Positions 19,301 through 28,913 of a stretch of DNA of 64,000 nucleotides are shown piece after piece (positions within the stretch are counted from its first letter, which is position 1; each line of letters begins with the position of its first letter). Both the position numbers and the translations under genes were made by a program. The stretch spans positions 186,001 through 250,000 of the forward strand of contig RHGM01000001.1 of NCBI GenBank assembly GCA_003724185.1. Direction: 5' to 3'. This DNA comes from Porphyrobacter sp. IPPAS B-1204 (GTDB taxonomy: Bacteria > Pseudomonadota > Alphaproteobacteria > Sphingomonadales > Sphingomonadaceae). The notes under the pieces are model-generated. The model worked only from the letters and a program-made list of their open reading frames with translations, was not told the DNA's origin and did not search any database.

Positions 19301-19545
19301 GTTTTGTCCTGCACTTTATATAATTGAGAGGGATAGCCGGGACGCACGCTGATTCTGGCGTCTGCTGTAGTGCCCCGGGGCCGCGTCCGCTAGCCGAGGA
19401 CAGCGGACTAGTCAAAAGGCGCAGCGACCTGTTGCCGTGCGGTCGCAGGGCCTCTAAAGCGCATCGCGTATCGCGGCGCTGCGCGGTGCTTGCCCGGGGC
19501 TGCACGCTCCGTCACCCATCAGCCTCGGACGGGGTCCACTACGCC
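19301..19545. promoter_or_regulatory. Divergent tpiA/ppiD promoter region with several hairpins
   Basis: The 245 bases between tpiA and ppiD hold an AT-rich patch next to tpiA (TTTATATAATTGAG, near 19315-19328) that may contain its promoter. Toward ppiD there are at least two perfect small hairpins: GTCCGCT / AGCGGAC (19385-19391 with 19402-19408) and GCGACC / GGTCGC (19424-19429 with 19441-19446). The second half could form a structured leader on the ppiD-trp transcript. No leader peptide rich in Trp was found. Confidence 0.35.
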
Positions 19546-21483
19546 ATGCTTTCGTTTTTCCGCCGCTTTTTCCAATCGAAGATCGGTCTGCCGATTTTTA
19601 TCGGCTTCCTTGCGCTGATGGCGCTGGCCTTTGCGGCTGCCGACATCTCCGGCACCTCGACCTTTGGCGGCGTGACCAACACCGATCGTATGGCGGTCGT
19701 CGGCGGGGAATCGATCCCGATTTCCGATCTGAACATGGCGGCCAACACCGCGCTTGATCAAATGCGGCAGCAAAACCCCACACTGACGATGCCGGAATTC
19801 GTCGAACAGGGCGGGCTTGACGAGGTCATCAGCCAGCTGATCGACCGCTTCGCCGTGGGCGAATATGGCCGCAAATATGGCCTGCGCGCGGGCGACAATC
19901 TGGTGAACAGCGAGATTCTGAAAATCCCCGCCTTCCAGGGCCTGACCGGCAGCTTCGATGAAGCGACCTATCTTGCCGCCCTGCGCTCGCGCGGGCTGAC
20001 CGATGCACTGTTCCGCCGCGATCTGGCCGACGGGCTGATCGAGCAGCAATTGCTGCGCTCGGCGGTGGCTGCCCCGCAGCTTCCCGAAAAGATCGCGCGC
20101 CAATACGCCGCACTGGTGCTGGAAAAGCGCAAGGGCGAAATCGCCCTGATCCCCAGCAGCGCCTTTGCTCCGGCGGGTGACCCGACCGAGGCGCAGCTGG
20201 CCGCATGGTACAAGGACAACCGTGCCCAGTTCACACGCCCCGAGCGGCGCACGCTGCGTTTTGCGGTGTTCGGTTCAGACACGCTCAAGGTCGATGCCAC
20301 GCCGAGTGCGACGGAAATCGCCGCACGATACAAGCGCGATGCCGCGCAGTATCAGGCGCGTGAAAAGCGCGTCGTGTCCAGCTTTGTCGTCCCCACGCAG
20401 GACGCGGCCAAGGCGTTGGCGGCGCGCATCGCTGCCGGCGCGTCGCTGGAAAGCGTGGCGCGTGAAGCGGGCTTCAGCGCCTCACGGGCCGAAGCGCGTG
20501 AGCGTGAGGAAATGTCCAACGCGACCAGTTTTGCCTTCGCCCAGAACGCCTTCAAGGCGGCTGAGGGCGGTGTGATCGAACCGGCGCAGGGCACGCTCGG
20601 CTGGTATGTTGCGCGGGTGGATGCGGTCGAACGCATCCCGGCGCGCAGTCTGGCGCAGGCCACCCCCGAAATCACCGAGGCCCTGACCAAGGAAAAGCGC
20701 GCCGCCGGGATTGCCGATCTCACCTCTGAAATCGAGGCCGAAATCGACAGCGGCACGGCGCTTGCCGAAGTCGCCAAGACCTACGGCCTCAAGGTGGAGA
20801 CCACCCCATCCCTGCTCGCGAACGGTCAGGTGTTCGGCCAGCCTCAGGCGCAGATCGTGCCGCAGCTCGCCCCGATCCTGCCCACCGCGTTCCAGATGGA
20901 AGAAAGCGAGCCGCAACTGGCGGTCGTGACCGATGGTGAGGAATTCGTGATCTTCGAAGTCGCGCGGGTCGAGGAAGCCTCCGCCCCGCCGCTCGCCGAA
21001 GTGCGCGAAGCCGCTGCCGCCGGATGGAAGCGTGCGCAGGGCGCGGTGCTCGCCAAGCAGGCGGCTGACCGGATCATGGCTAAGGTGCGCGCCGGAACCC
21101 CGCTGGCCGCAGCGATGGCTGCCGAAAACAAGCCGGGTTTCGAGCGCGAGATGATCGATCTTGAACGCCGCAAGCTGCTCGCCAGCCAATCGGGCCGCAT
21201 TCCGCCCCCGCTGGTGCTGATGTTCAGCATGGCCGAAGGCACGGTCAAATCGCTCGAAGGTCCGCGCGGGCTGGGCTGGTATGTCGTTGCCCTTCAGGAC
21301 ATCAGCACGCTGCCGCTGGAAAGCGAGCCCGAGCTTGTTGGGCAGACCCGCCAGCAGTTGGGCCAGGCCCTGTCGGACGAATATCGTCAGCAAGCCGCTG
21401 TCGCGATGCGCAAGGAACTGGGCGTGACCCGCAACGACGCGGCGATCGCGGCGGTGCGCAAGCAGCTCGTGGGCGAGCAATAA
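19546..21483 (+). CDS. ppiD: Membrane-anchored periplasmic peptidyl-prolyl isomerase (PpiD/SurA-N type)
   Basis: A 645-residue protein with one N-terminal transmembrane helix (about residues 12-32) and a large periplasmic part. A SurA-type N-terminal domain (MAVVGGESIPISDLNMA...) is followed by a parvulin-like region around residues 260-370 and a long C-terminal domain. PpiD proteins assist folding of proteins leaving the Sec translocon. The ATG at 19546 is chosen because it begins the typical MLSFFRRFFQSKIG anchor; the open frame extends upstream without similarity. trpE begins only 19 bases after the stop, so both are probably cotranscribed. Confidence 0.87.
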   Translation: MLSFFRRFFQSKIGLPIFIGFLALMALAFAAADISGTSTFGGVTNTDRMAVVGGESIPISDLNMAANTALDQMRQQNPTLTMPEFVEQGGLDEVISQLIDRFAVGEYGRKYGLRAGDNLVNSEILKIPAFQGLTGSFDEATYLAALRSRGLTDALFRRDLADGLIEQQLLRSAVAAPQLPEKIARQYAALVLEKRKGEIALIPSSAFAPAGDPTEAQLAAWYKDNRAQFTRPERRTLRFAVFGSDTLKVDATPSATEIAARYKRDAAQYQAREKRVVSSFVVPTQDAAKALAARIAAGASLESVAREAGFSASRAEAREREEMSNATSFAFAQNAFKAAEGGVIEPAQGTLGWYVARVDAVERIPARSLAQATPEITEALTKEKRAAGIADLTSEIEAEIDSGTALAEVAKTYGLKVETTPSLLANGQVFGQPQAQIVPQLAPILPTAFQMEESEPQLAVVTDGEEFVIFEVARVEEASAPPLAEVREAAAAGWKRAQGAVLAKQAADRIMAKVRAGTPLAAAMAAENKPGFEREMIDLERRKLLASQSGRIPPPLVLMFSMAEGTVKSLEGPRGLGWYVVALQDISTLPLESEPELVGQTRQQLGQALSDEYRQQAAVAMRKELGVTRNDAAIAAVRKQLVGEQ

Positions 21484-21502
21484 GATCGGGTGTGAGCGCT
21501 TC

Positions 21503-23047
21503 GTGACGTCTCGCCCGGAAACCGGCCTGCCCGAAAACGCCGCCGCCGCCGCCGACATGCTGGCCGAGGGTCGGCCGGCGCTGGTGTGGCGGCGGATCAT
21601 TGCCGACAGCGACACGCCGGTGGGCGCGGCGCGGCGGCTGATCGTGCCGGGACGCGGGGATTTCCTGCTCGAATCAGTGGAAGGCGGCGAGGTTCGCGGG
21701 CGTTACAGCCTGCTCGGCCTCGATCCCGATCTGGTGTTCCAGGCCACAGGCAACAGCGCCGCGATCAACCGCGAATGGCGCACCAACCGGGATGCCTTCG
21801 CGCCGCTGGAAGGCGACGCGCTGACCGAACTGCGCCAACTGGCCGCAATGTGCCGCATCGACCCGATGCCCGAAGGCCTGCCGCCCGCGCTGGCCTGTCT
21901 GGTCGGCTATCTCGGTTATGAGACAATCGGGCTGGTCGAAACCCTGCCGCGCGCCGCTGACAGCCCGCTTGCGCTGCCCGATATGCTGTTCGTGCGGCCC
22001 ACGGTCATTCTGGTGTTTGACGGGCTCACCAACGCGCTGTTTGGCATTGCCCCGATCTGGGAAGCGGCCGATCCTGCTGCCGCTGTGACCCGCGCGGGCG
22101 AGCGGATCGATGCGACGCTGAGCCAGCTTGGCACTGCCCTGCCCGCCGCGTCGGCTGCCGAGGTGCCGGACGCCTTGCCCGATCTCGCCCCGGTGATCGC
22201 GCCCGATGATTACAAGGCGATGGCGCTGAAGGCGAAGGACTACATCCTCGCAGGCGATATCTTCCAGGTGGTGCTGGCCCAGCGTTTCACCTGCCCGTTC
22301 ACGCTGCCACCGTTGGCGCTGTACCGCGCCCTGCGGCGGGTGAACCCTTCGCCCTTCCTCTATTTCCTCGACCTGCCCGGTTTTGCGCTGGTTGGCTCCA
22401 GCCCCGAAATCCTTGTCCGCGTGCGGCCGGATTTAAACGGGGACGCCGAAGTGACCATCCGTCCCATCGCCGGAACCCGCCCCCGCGGAGCCACGCGCGA
22501 GGATGACATCGCCAACGAAGCCAGCCTGCTGGCCGATCCCAAGGAACGCGCCGAGCATCTGATGCTGCTCGATCTGGGGCGCAACGATGTCGGCCGGGTC
22601 GCCGCCGCAGGAACGGTGGAGGTCACCGACAGCTTCACCATCGAGCGTTACAGCCACGTCATGCACATCGTCAGCAATGTCGTGGGGAGGCTTGATCCCG
22701 CGAATGATGCTTTGGACGCGCTGTTCGCAGGCTTTCCCGCAGGCACGGTTTCAGGCGCGCCCAAGATCAGGGCCTGCGAAATCATCGCGAGCCTGGAACC
22801 CGAAACACGCGGGGCCTATGCTGGCGGCGTGGGCTATTTTGCTCCCGACGGCAGCCTTGATAGCTGCATCGTGCTGCGCACTGCGGTGGTGAAAGACGGC
22901 GTGATGCACGTGCAGGCGGGCGCGGGCATCGTTGCTGATTCCGATCCCGATTACGAACTCGCCGAATGCCGCGCTAAGGCGGGCGCGCTGATCGCCGCCG
23001 CGCGCGAGGCGGTGCGGGTCGCGGGCGAGCCGGGATACGGGCAATGA
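21503..23047 (+). CDS. trpE: Anthranilate synthase component I
   Basis: The 514-residue aminase subunit, which converts chorismate and ammonia to anthranilate, the first step of tryptophan synthesis. Visible blocks are the N-terminal LLESVEGGEVRGRYSLLG (tryptophan feedback region) and the chorismate-binding core with PIAGTRPRG, DLGRNDVGRV and FPAGTVSGAPKIRA. The start is the GTG at 21503. The following lipoprotein gene overlaps its end by ATGA, and the glutaminase partner trpG follows that gene. Confidence 0.96.
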   Translation: MTSRPETGLPENAAAAADMLAEGRPALVWRRIIADSDTPVGAARRLIVPGRGDFLLESVEGGEVRGRYSLLGLDPDLVFQATGNSAAINREWRTNRDAFAPLEGDALTELRQLAAMCRIDPMPEGLPPALACLVGYLGYETIGLVETLPRAADSPLALPDMLFVRPTVILVFDGLTNALFGIAPIWEAADPAAAVTRAGERIDATLSQLGTALPAASAAEVPDALPDLAPVIAPDDYKAMALKAKDYILAGDIFQVVLAQRFTCPFTLPPLALYRALRRVNPSPFLYFLDLPGFALVGSSPEILVRVRPDLNGDAEVTIRPIAGTRPRGATREDDIANEASLLADPKERAEHLMLLDLGRNDVGRVAAAGTVEVTDSFTIERYSHVMHIVSNVVGRLDPANDALDALFAGFPAGTVSGAPKIRACEIIASLEPETRGAYAGGVGYFAPDGSLDSCIVLRTAVVKDGVMHVQAGAGIVADSDPDYELAECRAKAGALIAAAREAVRVAGEPGYGQ

Positions 23048-23883
23048 TGCGCCCTGTCGCCCTTGCGGCCTGTCTGGCTCTTGCCGCCTGCTCCGAGGCC
23101 CCGGCGGGTGAGGCGGTGACGCGGGTCAATCTTGACGGCACACCGCGAGAGCAAGCGCCCTCACCGTCGCCAACGGCCGTGCAGGCAACGGGCCCGTCGG
23201 CTTGCCGCGCAGTGGTGTTCGAGGATGTTGCGCTGACCCATTGCACCGCTGATCCCGCGCAGCACCGCATTGGCATGGCGAACCTCGGCGCGGACAAGCA
23301 GCCTTTCGGTTCGCTCACCGCATTTGCCGGAACGGTCGATAGCGCAACCATTGCCTTTGCCGTCAACGGCGGGATGTATGGCGATGACCTCAAGCCCATC
23401 GGCTATTTCGTCCAGAACGGCGAGCGGCTGGGCGAACTCAACCGCAATAGCGGTGAAGGCAATTTCTACATGAAGCCCAACGGGGTGTTCTTCGGCAACG
23501 CCGCCAGCGGGTGGCGCGTGCTGGGCAGCAACACCTTCTTCGAAACCGTGGGCGACCGGCCCGAATTCGGCACCCAGTCCGGCCCGCTGCTGCTGATCGA
23601 CGGCAAGCTGCACCCCGACATTCAGGACAATGGCCCGTCAAAGGCGATCCGCAACGGCGTGGGCGTGGATGCGAGCGGGAAGGCGCACTTTGTCATCTCC
23701 GACGCGCCGATCAGCTTCGGGCAGTTGGCGCGGTATTTCCGCGATGAGGTGAAGGTGACAATGGCGCTGTATCTCGATGGGCAGGTGTCGTCGCTTTGGG
23801 ACCCGGCCAGCGGACGGATGGACAAGGGACGTGTGGGTCCGATCATCGTGGTGACGAAACGCGAGAAGGCAGCCGCAGAATGA
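23044..23883 (+). CDS. Phosphodiester glycosidase (DUF2233/NAGPA) family lipoprotein
   Basis: A 279-residue predicted lipoprotein: the lipobox LAAC ends at Cys16, followed by a Pro/Ser-rich linker. Residues about 70-275 match the DUF2233 (NAGPA) domain, with the FAVNGGMYGDDLKPIGYFVQNG and FVISDAPISFGQLARYF blocks. The human relative removes N-acetylglucosamine from phosphodiester-linked mannose; bacterial members are thought to act on phosphodiester glycosides in the envelope. It sits between trpE and trpG with 4-base overlaps on both sides, though nothing in it suggests a tryptophan role. Confidence 0.8.
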   Translation: MMRPVALAACLALAACSEAPAGEAVTRVNLDGTPREQAPSPSPTAVQATGPSACRAVVFEDVALTHCTADPAQHRIGMANLGADKQPFGSLTAFAGTVDSATIAFAVNGGMYGDDLKPIGYFVQNGERLGELNRNSGEGNFYMKPNGVFFGNAASGWRVLGSNTFFETVGDRPEFGTQSGPLLLIDGKLHPDIQDNGPSKAIRNGVGVDASGKAHFVISDAPISFGQLARYFRDEVKVTMALYLDGQVSSLWDPASGRMDKGRVGPIIVVTKREKAAAE

Positions 23884-24491
23884 TACTCGTCATCGACAAT
23901 TACGACAGCTTCACCTTCAACCTCGTCCATTATCTGATGGAGTTGGGGGCGGAGGTGCGCGTGGAGCGCAATGATGCGCTGACCGCCGCCGAGGCGCTGC
24001 GCACCAATGCCTCCGGCTTCCTGATCTCGCCCGGCCCTTGCACGCCCAACGAGGCGGGGATCAGCCTGGATCTGGTCGCGGCCTGTGCGGACGCGGGGAA
24101 GCCCCTGATGGGCGTATGTCTCGGACACCAGGCGATCGGCCAGCATTTTGGCGGGACGGTGCAGCGCGGCGGTCTGATGCATGGCAAAACCTCGCCCGTG
24201 ACGCATGACGGAACGGGGGTGTTCGCCGGCCTCCCCTCGCCCTTCATCGCCACGCGCTATCACAGCCTTGAGGTGGTGAATGTGCCTGCCGAACTGATCG
24301 CCAATGCCCACGCGGAAACGCCCGGCGCAGACCATCTCAGCGTCATGGGTTTCCGCCATGCGGCGTTGCCGATCCACTCGGTGCAGTTCCATCCTGAAAG
24401 CATCGCCACCGAACATGGCCATGCGTTGCTCGCGAACTTCGTGCGCCTGTGCGGACTGGAGCCGGTGATGCCTGCAAGGCTCGGCGCATGA
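23880..24491 (+). CDS. trpG: Anthranilate synthase component II (glutamine amidotransferase)
   Basis: The 203-residue glutaminase subunit, which supplies ammonia to TrpE. The nucleophile is Cys80 in GVCLGHQ and the His-Glu pair is in VQFHPESIATEHG. The N terminus MILVIDNYDSFTFNLVHYL is typical of the TrpG/PabA family. It could serve both anthranilate and aminodeoxychorismate synthesis, since no separate pabA is visible here. It overlaps the lipoprotein gene and trpD by ATGA. Confidence 0.95.
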   Translation: MILVIDNYDSFTFNLVHYLMELGAEVRVERNDALTAAEALRTNASGFLISPGPCTPNEAGISLDLVAACADAGKPLMGVCLGHQAIGQHFGGTVQRGGLMHGKTSPVTHDGTGVFAGLPSPFIATRYHSLEVVNVPAELIANAHAETPGADHLSVMGFRHAALPIHSVQFHPESIATEHGHALLANFVRLCGLEPVMPARLGA

Positions 24492-25480
24492 GCACGCTGC
24501 CCGATGTGACCGCGCCGCTGACCGAGGCCGAGGCCGAAGCGGCCTTCGGTGTATTGCTAGACGGTGCTCCGTCCGAGGACGAGATCGCAGCATTTCTTGT
24601 CGCCCTCTCCGCACGCGGTGAGACGGCCGACGAAATCGCGGGCGCGGCGCGGGCCTTGCGGGCGCGGCTGATCCCCATCACCGCCCCTGAAGGCGCCATC
24701 GACGTGTGCGGCACGGGAGGCGACGGGCACCATACCCTGAACGTCTCGACCGCCGTCAGCCTGGTGGTTGCGGCCTGCGGGGTGCCGGTCGCCAAGCACG
24801 GCAACCGCGCGGCCAGCTCCAAGGCGGGCGCGGCGGATACCCTGGAGGCATTGGGCCTCGATATGGACGCCGCCGGACGCACCGCGGAAAAGACTCTCGC
24901 CGAAATCGGCATCTGCTTCCTGTTCGCCAAGAACCACCACCCCGCGATGGCGCGCATCCAGCCCATCCGGGTCAGGATCGGCCAGCGCACGATCTTCAAC
25001 CTGATGGGCCCGCTGTCGAACCCGGCGAAGGTGAAAAGCCAGCTGATCGGAATCGCCCGCCCCGCCTATGTGCCGATATACGCCGGCGCAATGGCGCGGC
25101 TCGGCACGGGCCGCTCGCTGATCGTCTCGGGGGACGAGGGACTGGACGAATTGAGCCTTGCGGGCGGCAACGAGGTCGCGGTGGTCACCGGCCACGCCTT
25201 CACCATGGAGCGGGTCGACGCCAGCGCGGCGGGCCTGCCCCATGCGCCGATCGAAGCGATTCGCGGCGATGATGCGAAGCACAATGCCGCTGCCTTGAAG
25301 GCGCTGCTGATGGGCACCCCCGGCCCCTATCGCGACGCCGTCTTGTTCAACGCGGCGGGCGCCCTGCAAGTCGCCGGGCGCGGGAGCGACTGGCCGGATC
25401 GGGCCGCGATGGCGGCTGAGGCGCTGGATTCGGGTGCGGCGCTGGCCTTGCTGGGGCGCTGGATTGAAATGGCAAAGTGA
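24488..25480 (+). CDS. trpD: Anthranilate phosphoribosyltransferase
   Basis: A 330-residue enzyme that joins anthranilate and PRPP, the second committed step to tryptophan. The PRPP-binding motif GTGGDG lies at residues 75-80. The block [21 protein letters not shown] and [10 protein letters not shown] are diagnostic of the family. Length is standard. The start overlaps the trpG stop by four bases, and trpC begins four bases after its own stop. Confidence 0.96.
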   Translation: MSTLPDVTAPLTEAEAEAAFGVLLDGAPSEDEIAAFLVALSARGETADEIAGAARALRARLIPITAPEGAIDVCGTGGDGHHTLNVSTAVSLVVAACGVPVAKHGNRAASSKAGAADTLEALGLDMDAAGRTAEKTLAEIGICFLFAKNHHPAMARIQPIRVRIGQRTIFNLMGPLSNPAKVKSQLIGIARPAYVPIYAGAMARLGTGRSLIVSGDEGLDELSLAGGNEVAVVTGHAFTMERVDASAAGLPHAPIEAIRGDDAKHNAAALKALLMGTPGPYRDAVLFNAAGALQVAGRGSDWPDRAAMAAEALDSGAALALLGRWIEMAK

Positions 25481-25484
25481 GACG

Positions 25485-26285
25485 ATGAACAAGCTTGAAG
25501 AAATCTGCGCCGCCAAGCGCGAAGTGGTCGCCGCCCGCAAGCTTGCCATTGCGGACGAACAGCTGGCACGCGCCGCCCGCACCCAGTCCGTCCCGCGCGG
25601 TTTCGAGGCTGCCCTGCGCGCCCGCGCCGCCTCCGGATATGCCCTGATCGCCGAAATAAAGAAGGCCAGCCCCTCCAAGGGCCTGATCCGCGCCGATTTC
25701 CGCCCGGCCGAGCACGCCGCAGCCTACGAAGCAGGCGGCGCTGCCTGCCTTTCGGTGCTGACCGATGCGCCCTATTTTCAGGGACACGAAGATTACCTCG
25801 TCGCCGCCCGGGCCGCCTGCAACCTGCCGGTGCTGCGCAAGGATTTCATGGTCGACCCTTGGCAATGCCTCGAAGCGCGCGCCATCGGTGCGGACGCGAT
25901 CCTGATCATCGTCGCCGCGCTGGAAGACAGCGAAATGGCCGAAATCGAAGCCGCCGCGACCGAGCTCGGCATGGATGTGCTGGTCGAAGTGCATGACGAG
26001 GACGAGCTCGGCCGCGCCGCCCGTGTGCTGAAATCGCGTCTGATCGGGGTCAACAACCGCGACCTCAAGACCTTCACCACCAGCCTCACCGTGACCGAGC
26101 GCCTCGCCCCGCTGATGCCCGAAGGCACGCTCATTGTCGGCGAGAGCGGCATCAACACGCCGGCCGATCTGACCCGGCTGGAGGCCGCTGGCGTACGCAC
26201 CTTCCTTGTGGGCGAAAGCCTGATGCGCGCTGACGATATTGCGAGTGCCACGGCCGCGCTGCTGGGGGCACAACCGGCGGCATGA
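25485..26285 (+). CDS. trpC: Indole-3-glycerol phosphate synthase
   Basis: A 266-residue TIM-barrel enzyme that closes the indole ring. Catalytic lysines lie in [10 protein letters not shown] (about residues 56-65) and in [12 protein letters not shown]. Glu-containing [10 protein letters not shown], the NNRDLKTF block and GESGI near the C terminus complete the active site. It is not fused to TrpF, which is not in the window, nor are trpA and trpB. Its last bases overlap moaC by ATGA. Confidence 0.96.
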   Translation: MNKLEEICAAKREVVAARKLAIADEQLARAARTQSVPRGFEAALRARAASGYALIAEIKKASPSKGLIRADFRPAEHAAAYEAGGAACLSVLTDAPYFQGHEDYLVAARAACNLPVLRKDFMVDPWQCLEARAIGADAILIIVAALEDSEMAEIEAAATELGMDVLVEVHDEDELGRAARVLKSRLIGVNNRDLKTFTTSLTVTERLAPLMPEGTLIVGESGINTPADLTRLEAAGVRTFLVGESLMRADDIASATAALLGAQPAA

Positions 26286-26767
26286 GCAAACTCACCCACC
26301 TCGATGGCGAAGGCGCGGCGCACATGGTCGATGTCGGCGGCAAGCCCGCCACGGCCCGGCGCGCGGTCGCATCGGGGCGGATCACCATGTCGGCGGAGGC
26401 GCTCGCCGCTATCCGTGCAGGCAATGCGCCGAAGGGCGATGTTCTGGGCACTGCCCGCATTGCCGGGATCATGGCGGCCAAGCGCACCGGTGACCTGATC
26501 CCGCTGTGCCACCCGCTCGGGCTCGAAGCGGTGAGTGTGGAGTTCAGCTATGAGCCTGCCGCGATCCGCGTCACGGCCACCGCATCGTTGACCGGCCGCA
26601 CGGGCGTGGAAATGGAAGCCATGACAGCCACTTCCATCGCGCTCCTCACAATCTATGACATGGCCAAAGCCATCGACAAGGGCATGGTCATCGAAGGCGT
26701 CCGCCTGATCGCCAAGACCGGCGGCAAATCCGGCGACTGGCACGCCCCGGAAACGAACCCCGCTTGA
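26282..26767 (+). CDS. moaC: Cyclic pyranopterin monophosphate synthase
   Basis: A 161-residue enzyme that, after MoaA, forms cyclic pyranopterin monophosphate in molybdenum cofactor synthesis. Visible family blocks are [16 protein letters not shown] (residues 15-30), [13 protein letters not shown] with the conserved His, [10 protein letters not shown] and [10 protein letters not shown] with the catalytic Lys/Asp. Length matches the family. It is placed between trpC and moeA with overlaps on both sides. Confidence 0.96.
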   Translation: MSKLTHLDGEGAAHMVDVGGKPATARRAVASGRITMSAEALAAIRAGNAPKGDVLGTARIAGIMAAKRTGDLIPLCHPLGLEAVSVEFSYEPAAIRVTATASLTGRTGVEMEAMTATSIALLTIYDMAKAIDKGMVIEGVRLIAKTGGKSGDWHAPETNPA

Positions 26768-27945
26768 GCGAGGCGCTGGCCCTTGAGGACGCGCAGGCCC
26801 GCCTGCTCGCGCTCGCGCCGCTGCTGCCGCTGGAATCTGTCCCGACCGATGCCGCGCTGGGACGCATCATCGCCGAGGATGTCCGTGCCGCGCGCACCCA
26901 GCCTGCCGCGAACCTGTCGGCGATGGACGGTTACGCGCTACCTGCCGGCGAGGGGCCGTGGACGCTGGTAGGCGAAAGCCGCGCCGGCGCACCCTTTTCC
27001 AGAACGCTGGCCCTCGGCGAGTGTGTGCGCATCTCCACCGGGGCGATTGTCCCCGATGGCGCGGGCAGCGTTCTGCTTCAGGAAGACGCCGTCCGCGATG
27101 GCGAGACCATCTCCGCAGCCTCCCCTCCACCGCCCGGCCGCCATATCCGCGCCCGCGGGTTCGACTTCACCGCGGGCGATCAGCTGCTGACCCGCGGCAC
27201 CCGGATTACGCCGGGGCGCATGGCGCTGGCGCTCGCGGCGGGGCATGGCGCGCTCACAGTCACCCGTCAAATGCGGGTGGCGGTGATGGACTGCGGCGAC
27301 GAACTCAGCGCCGATCCGGGTCAGTGTGCCCCTTATCAGATCCCCGCCAGCAACGCTGCGATGATCGCCGCGATGATGGCTCCGCTGGGGTGCGCGGTGA
27401 CGCGCATCGGACCCGTGCCCGACGACAAGGCAGCCCTCGCCGCCGCGCTGGCTGAGGCCGAAGACGCGGATATTCTTGTTACATCGGGCGGCGCATCGGT
27501 GGGCGATCATGACCTTATCAAACCCGCGCTGACCGATTGGGGGGCGCAAATCGCGTTCTGGAAGATCGCAATCAAGCCGGGCAAGCCGCTGCTGGTTGCC
27601 ACGCGGGGTGCTCAGGTAATCCTCGGCCTGCCGGGCAATCCGGTGTCGAGCTTTGTCACCGCCTTCCTGTTCGCGCTACCGCTGGTGCGCAAGGCGATGG
27701 GCGATCCCGATCCCCTGCCGAAGTCCGTGATGATGACTGCAGGCGAGGATCTTCCCGCAATCGGCCCCCGCCGCGAATTCCTGCGCGGGGTGAGCGACGG
27801 AAACACGGTGCGCCTCGCCGGATCGCAGGATTCCTCGGCCCTCAGCGCGCTTGCCGAAGCCGATTGCCTGATAGACCGCCCGGCCCACGCTCCGGCGCTG
27901 GCGCAGGGGGACGCAATCCGGGTGTTCAAGCTCCAGAATGGCTGA
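26764..27945 (+). CDS. moeA: Molybdopterin molybdenumtransferase
   Basis: A 393-residue enzyme that inserts molybdate into adenylylated molybdopterin. Conserved blocks include [23 protein letters not shown] (MoCF/MoaB-like domain), [12 protein letters not shown] and GLPGNPVS. The start is a TTG at 26764 that overlaps the moaC stop as TTGA. An annotator could choose a later start, but residues after position 8 already match the family. It ends about 110 bases before lexA and may be the last gene of the ppiD-trp-moa unit. Confidence 0.93.
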   Translation: MSEALALEDAQARLLALAPLLPLESVPTDAALGRIIAEDVRAARTQPAANLSAMDGYALPAGEGPWTLVGESRAGAPFSRTLALGECVRISTGAIVPDGAGSVLLQEDAVRDGETISAASPPPPGRHIRARGFDFTAGDQLLTRGTRITPGRMALALAAGHGALTVTRQMRVAVMDCGDELSADPGQCAPYQIPASNAAMIAAMMAPLGCAVTRIGPVPDDKAALAAALAEAEDADILVTSGGASVGDHDLIKPALTDWGAQIAFWKIAIKPGKPLLVATRGAQVILGLPGNPVSSFVTAFLFALPLVRKAMGDPDPLPKSVMMTAGEDLPAIGPRREFLRGVSDGNTVRLAGSQDSSALSALAEADCLIDRPAHAPALAQGDAIRVFKLQNG

Positions 27946-27972
27946 ATTCCAAGGTTTGCAAGCGCGCCGCGC

Positions 27973-28001
27973 TTGACAGCTTTCCTACAGTTGCCTAATT
28001 G
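27973..28001 (+). promoter_or_regulatory. lexA promoter (-35 and -10)
   Basis: A TTGACA box (27973-27978) stands 17 bases before TAATTG (27996-28001), a near-consensus sigma-70-type promoter immediately upstream of the LexA operator. The spacing and the overlap with the operator support its use for lexA. Confidence 0.7.
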
Positions 28002-28015
28002 TTCCTTGTTCGTTC
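28001..28015 (+). promoter_or_regulatory. LexA operator (SOS box GTTC-N7-GTTC)
   Basis: The sequence GTTC CTTGTTC GTTC is an exact match to the alphaproteobacterial SOS box, a direct repeat with a seven-base spacer. It begins at the last base of the -10 element and covers the likely transcription start, so bound LexA would block RNA polymerase. The gene starts 40 bases further on, which indicates autoregulation. Confidence 0.85.
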
Positions 28016-28054
28016 ACCTTAATGGCGTGAATGCGACCAAGGGAGATTTGATCC

Positions 28055-28741
28055 ATGCTGACGGCCAAGCAGCACGAGTTGATCCGTTTCATCCAGCAGC
28101 GTCTGGAAGAAACCGGGATCTCGCCGAGCTTCGAGGAAATGAAGGAAGCGCTCGATTTGAAGAGCAAGTCGGGCGTGCACCGCCTGATTTCCGCTCTGGA
28201 AGAACGCGGGTTCCTGCGGCGTCTGCCCAACCGGGCACGCGCACTCGAAGTGATCCGCCAGCCTGAAGATACGACGCCCGCAGCGCGCGCTGCTGGCAGC
28301 AATGTCGTCCCGATGGTTCCGCCCGCCCCGCGCGTTGCCGAGGCGGTGGCGGCGAACGATGTGATCGAACTGCCCCTCCACGGCCGGATCGCCGCTGGCG
28401 CTCCGATCGAGGCGCTGGAAGGCCAGTCGACCCTGCCCGTGCCCGCCGCCCTGCTAGGCCCGGGTGAGCATTACGCGCTGGAGGTTTCGGGGGACTCAAT
28501 GGTCGAGGCCGGGATTTTCGATGGCGATTTCGCGCTGGTAAAGCGGACCAATGTGGCCCGTGATGGCGAAATCGTGGTGGCGCTGGTGCGGGGCGAGGAA
28601 GCGACGTTGAAATATCTGCGCAAGGAAGGCGGCCAGGTCCGGCTCGACCCCGCTAACGCAGCCTATGACCCGCAGTTCTACCGCCCTGACGAGGTTGAGG
28701 TGCAGGGCAAGCTGGCGGGGCTTTTGCGCCGCTATCATTGA
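28055..28741 (+). CDS. lexA: LexA repressor
   Basis: The 228-residue SOS repressor. The N-terminal winged helix-turn-helix (residues 1-65, [16 protein letters not shown] and [22 protein letters not shown]) binds operators. A long linker carries the Ala-Gly self-cleavage site in [10 protein letters not shown]. The Ser-Lys dyad lies in [10 protein letters not shown] and GEEATLKYL. RecA filaments formed after DNA damage trigger the cleavage. A GGGAG ribosome site precedes the ATG. It is controlled by its own operator at 28001. Confidence 0.97.
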   Translation: MLTAKQHELIRFIQQRLEETGISPSFEEMKEALDLKSKSGVHRLISALEERGFLRRLPNRARALEVIRQPEDTTPAARAAGSNVVPMVPPAPRVAEAVAANDVIELPLHGRIAAGAPIEALEGQSTLPVPAALLGPGEHYALEVSGDSMVEAGIFDGDFALVKRTNVARDGEIVVALVRGEEATLKYLRKEGGQVRLDPANAAYDPQFYRPDEVEVQGKLAGLLRRYH

Positions 28742-28820
28742 GGGCTGGCGCCCAGTGCGCGGGCATAATATGTGCTCGCACGCATGATGTCCTTTGATCC
28801 CAAAGACTTGCGCTGATTTT

Positions 28821-28852
28821 GGGCCGCTCCCGGCATATGCCAGGGGCGGCCC
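28821..28852. terminator. Near-perfect 32-base palindrome between lexA and comEC
   Basis: The segment from GGGCCGC to GCGGCCC around a central GGCATATGCC pairs along its length, with one mismatch and one wobble pair. It lies 80 bases after lexA and 62 bases before the comEC stop, both of which point toward it. A weak TGATCGTT follows on the plus side. It probably serves as a two-way terminator; a protein-binding palindrome is also possible. Confidence 0.5.
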
Positions 28853-28913
28853 TGATCGTTCCAGACCCCGGTCAGGCTCGTCCAGACCCCATCCAGACCC
28901 CCGACAGATTGCG

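Noticed and set aside
19324..19545. Upstream extension of the ppiD frame
   Set aside because: The extra 74 codons lack similarity to PpiD, and the ATG at 19546 starts exactly with the expected membrane anchor; the region forms hairpins instead.
28735..28913. Minus-strand open frame beyond the comEC stop, ending LGASPQ
   Set aside because: The sequence looks protein-like in part, but it has no good start or ribosome-binding site after the comEC stop, it crosses the strong palindrome at 28821, and its codons are atypical.
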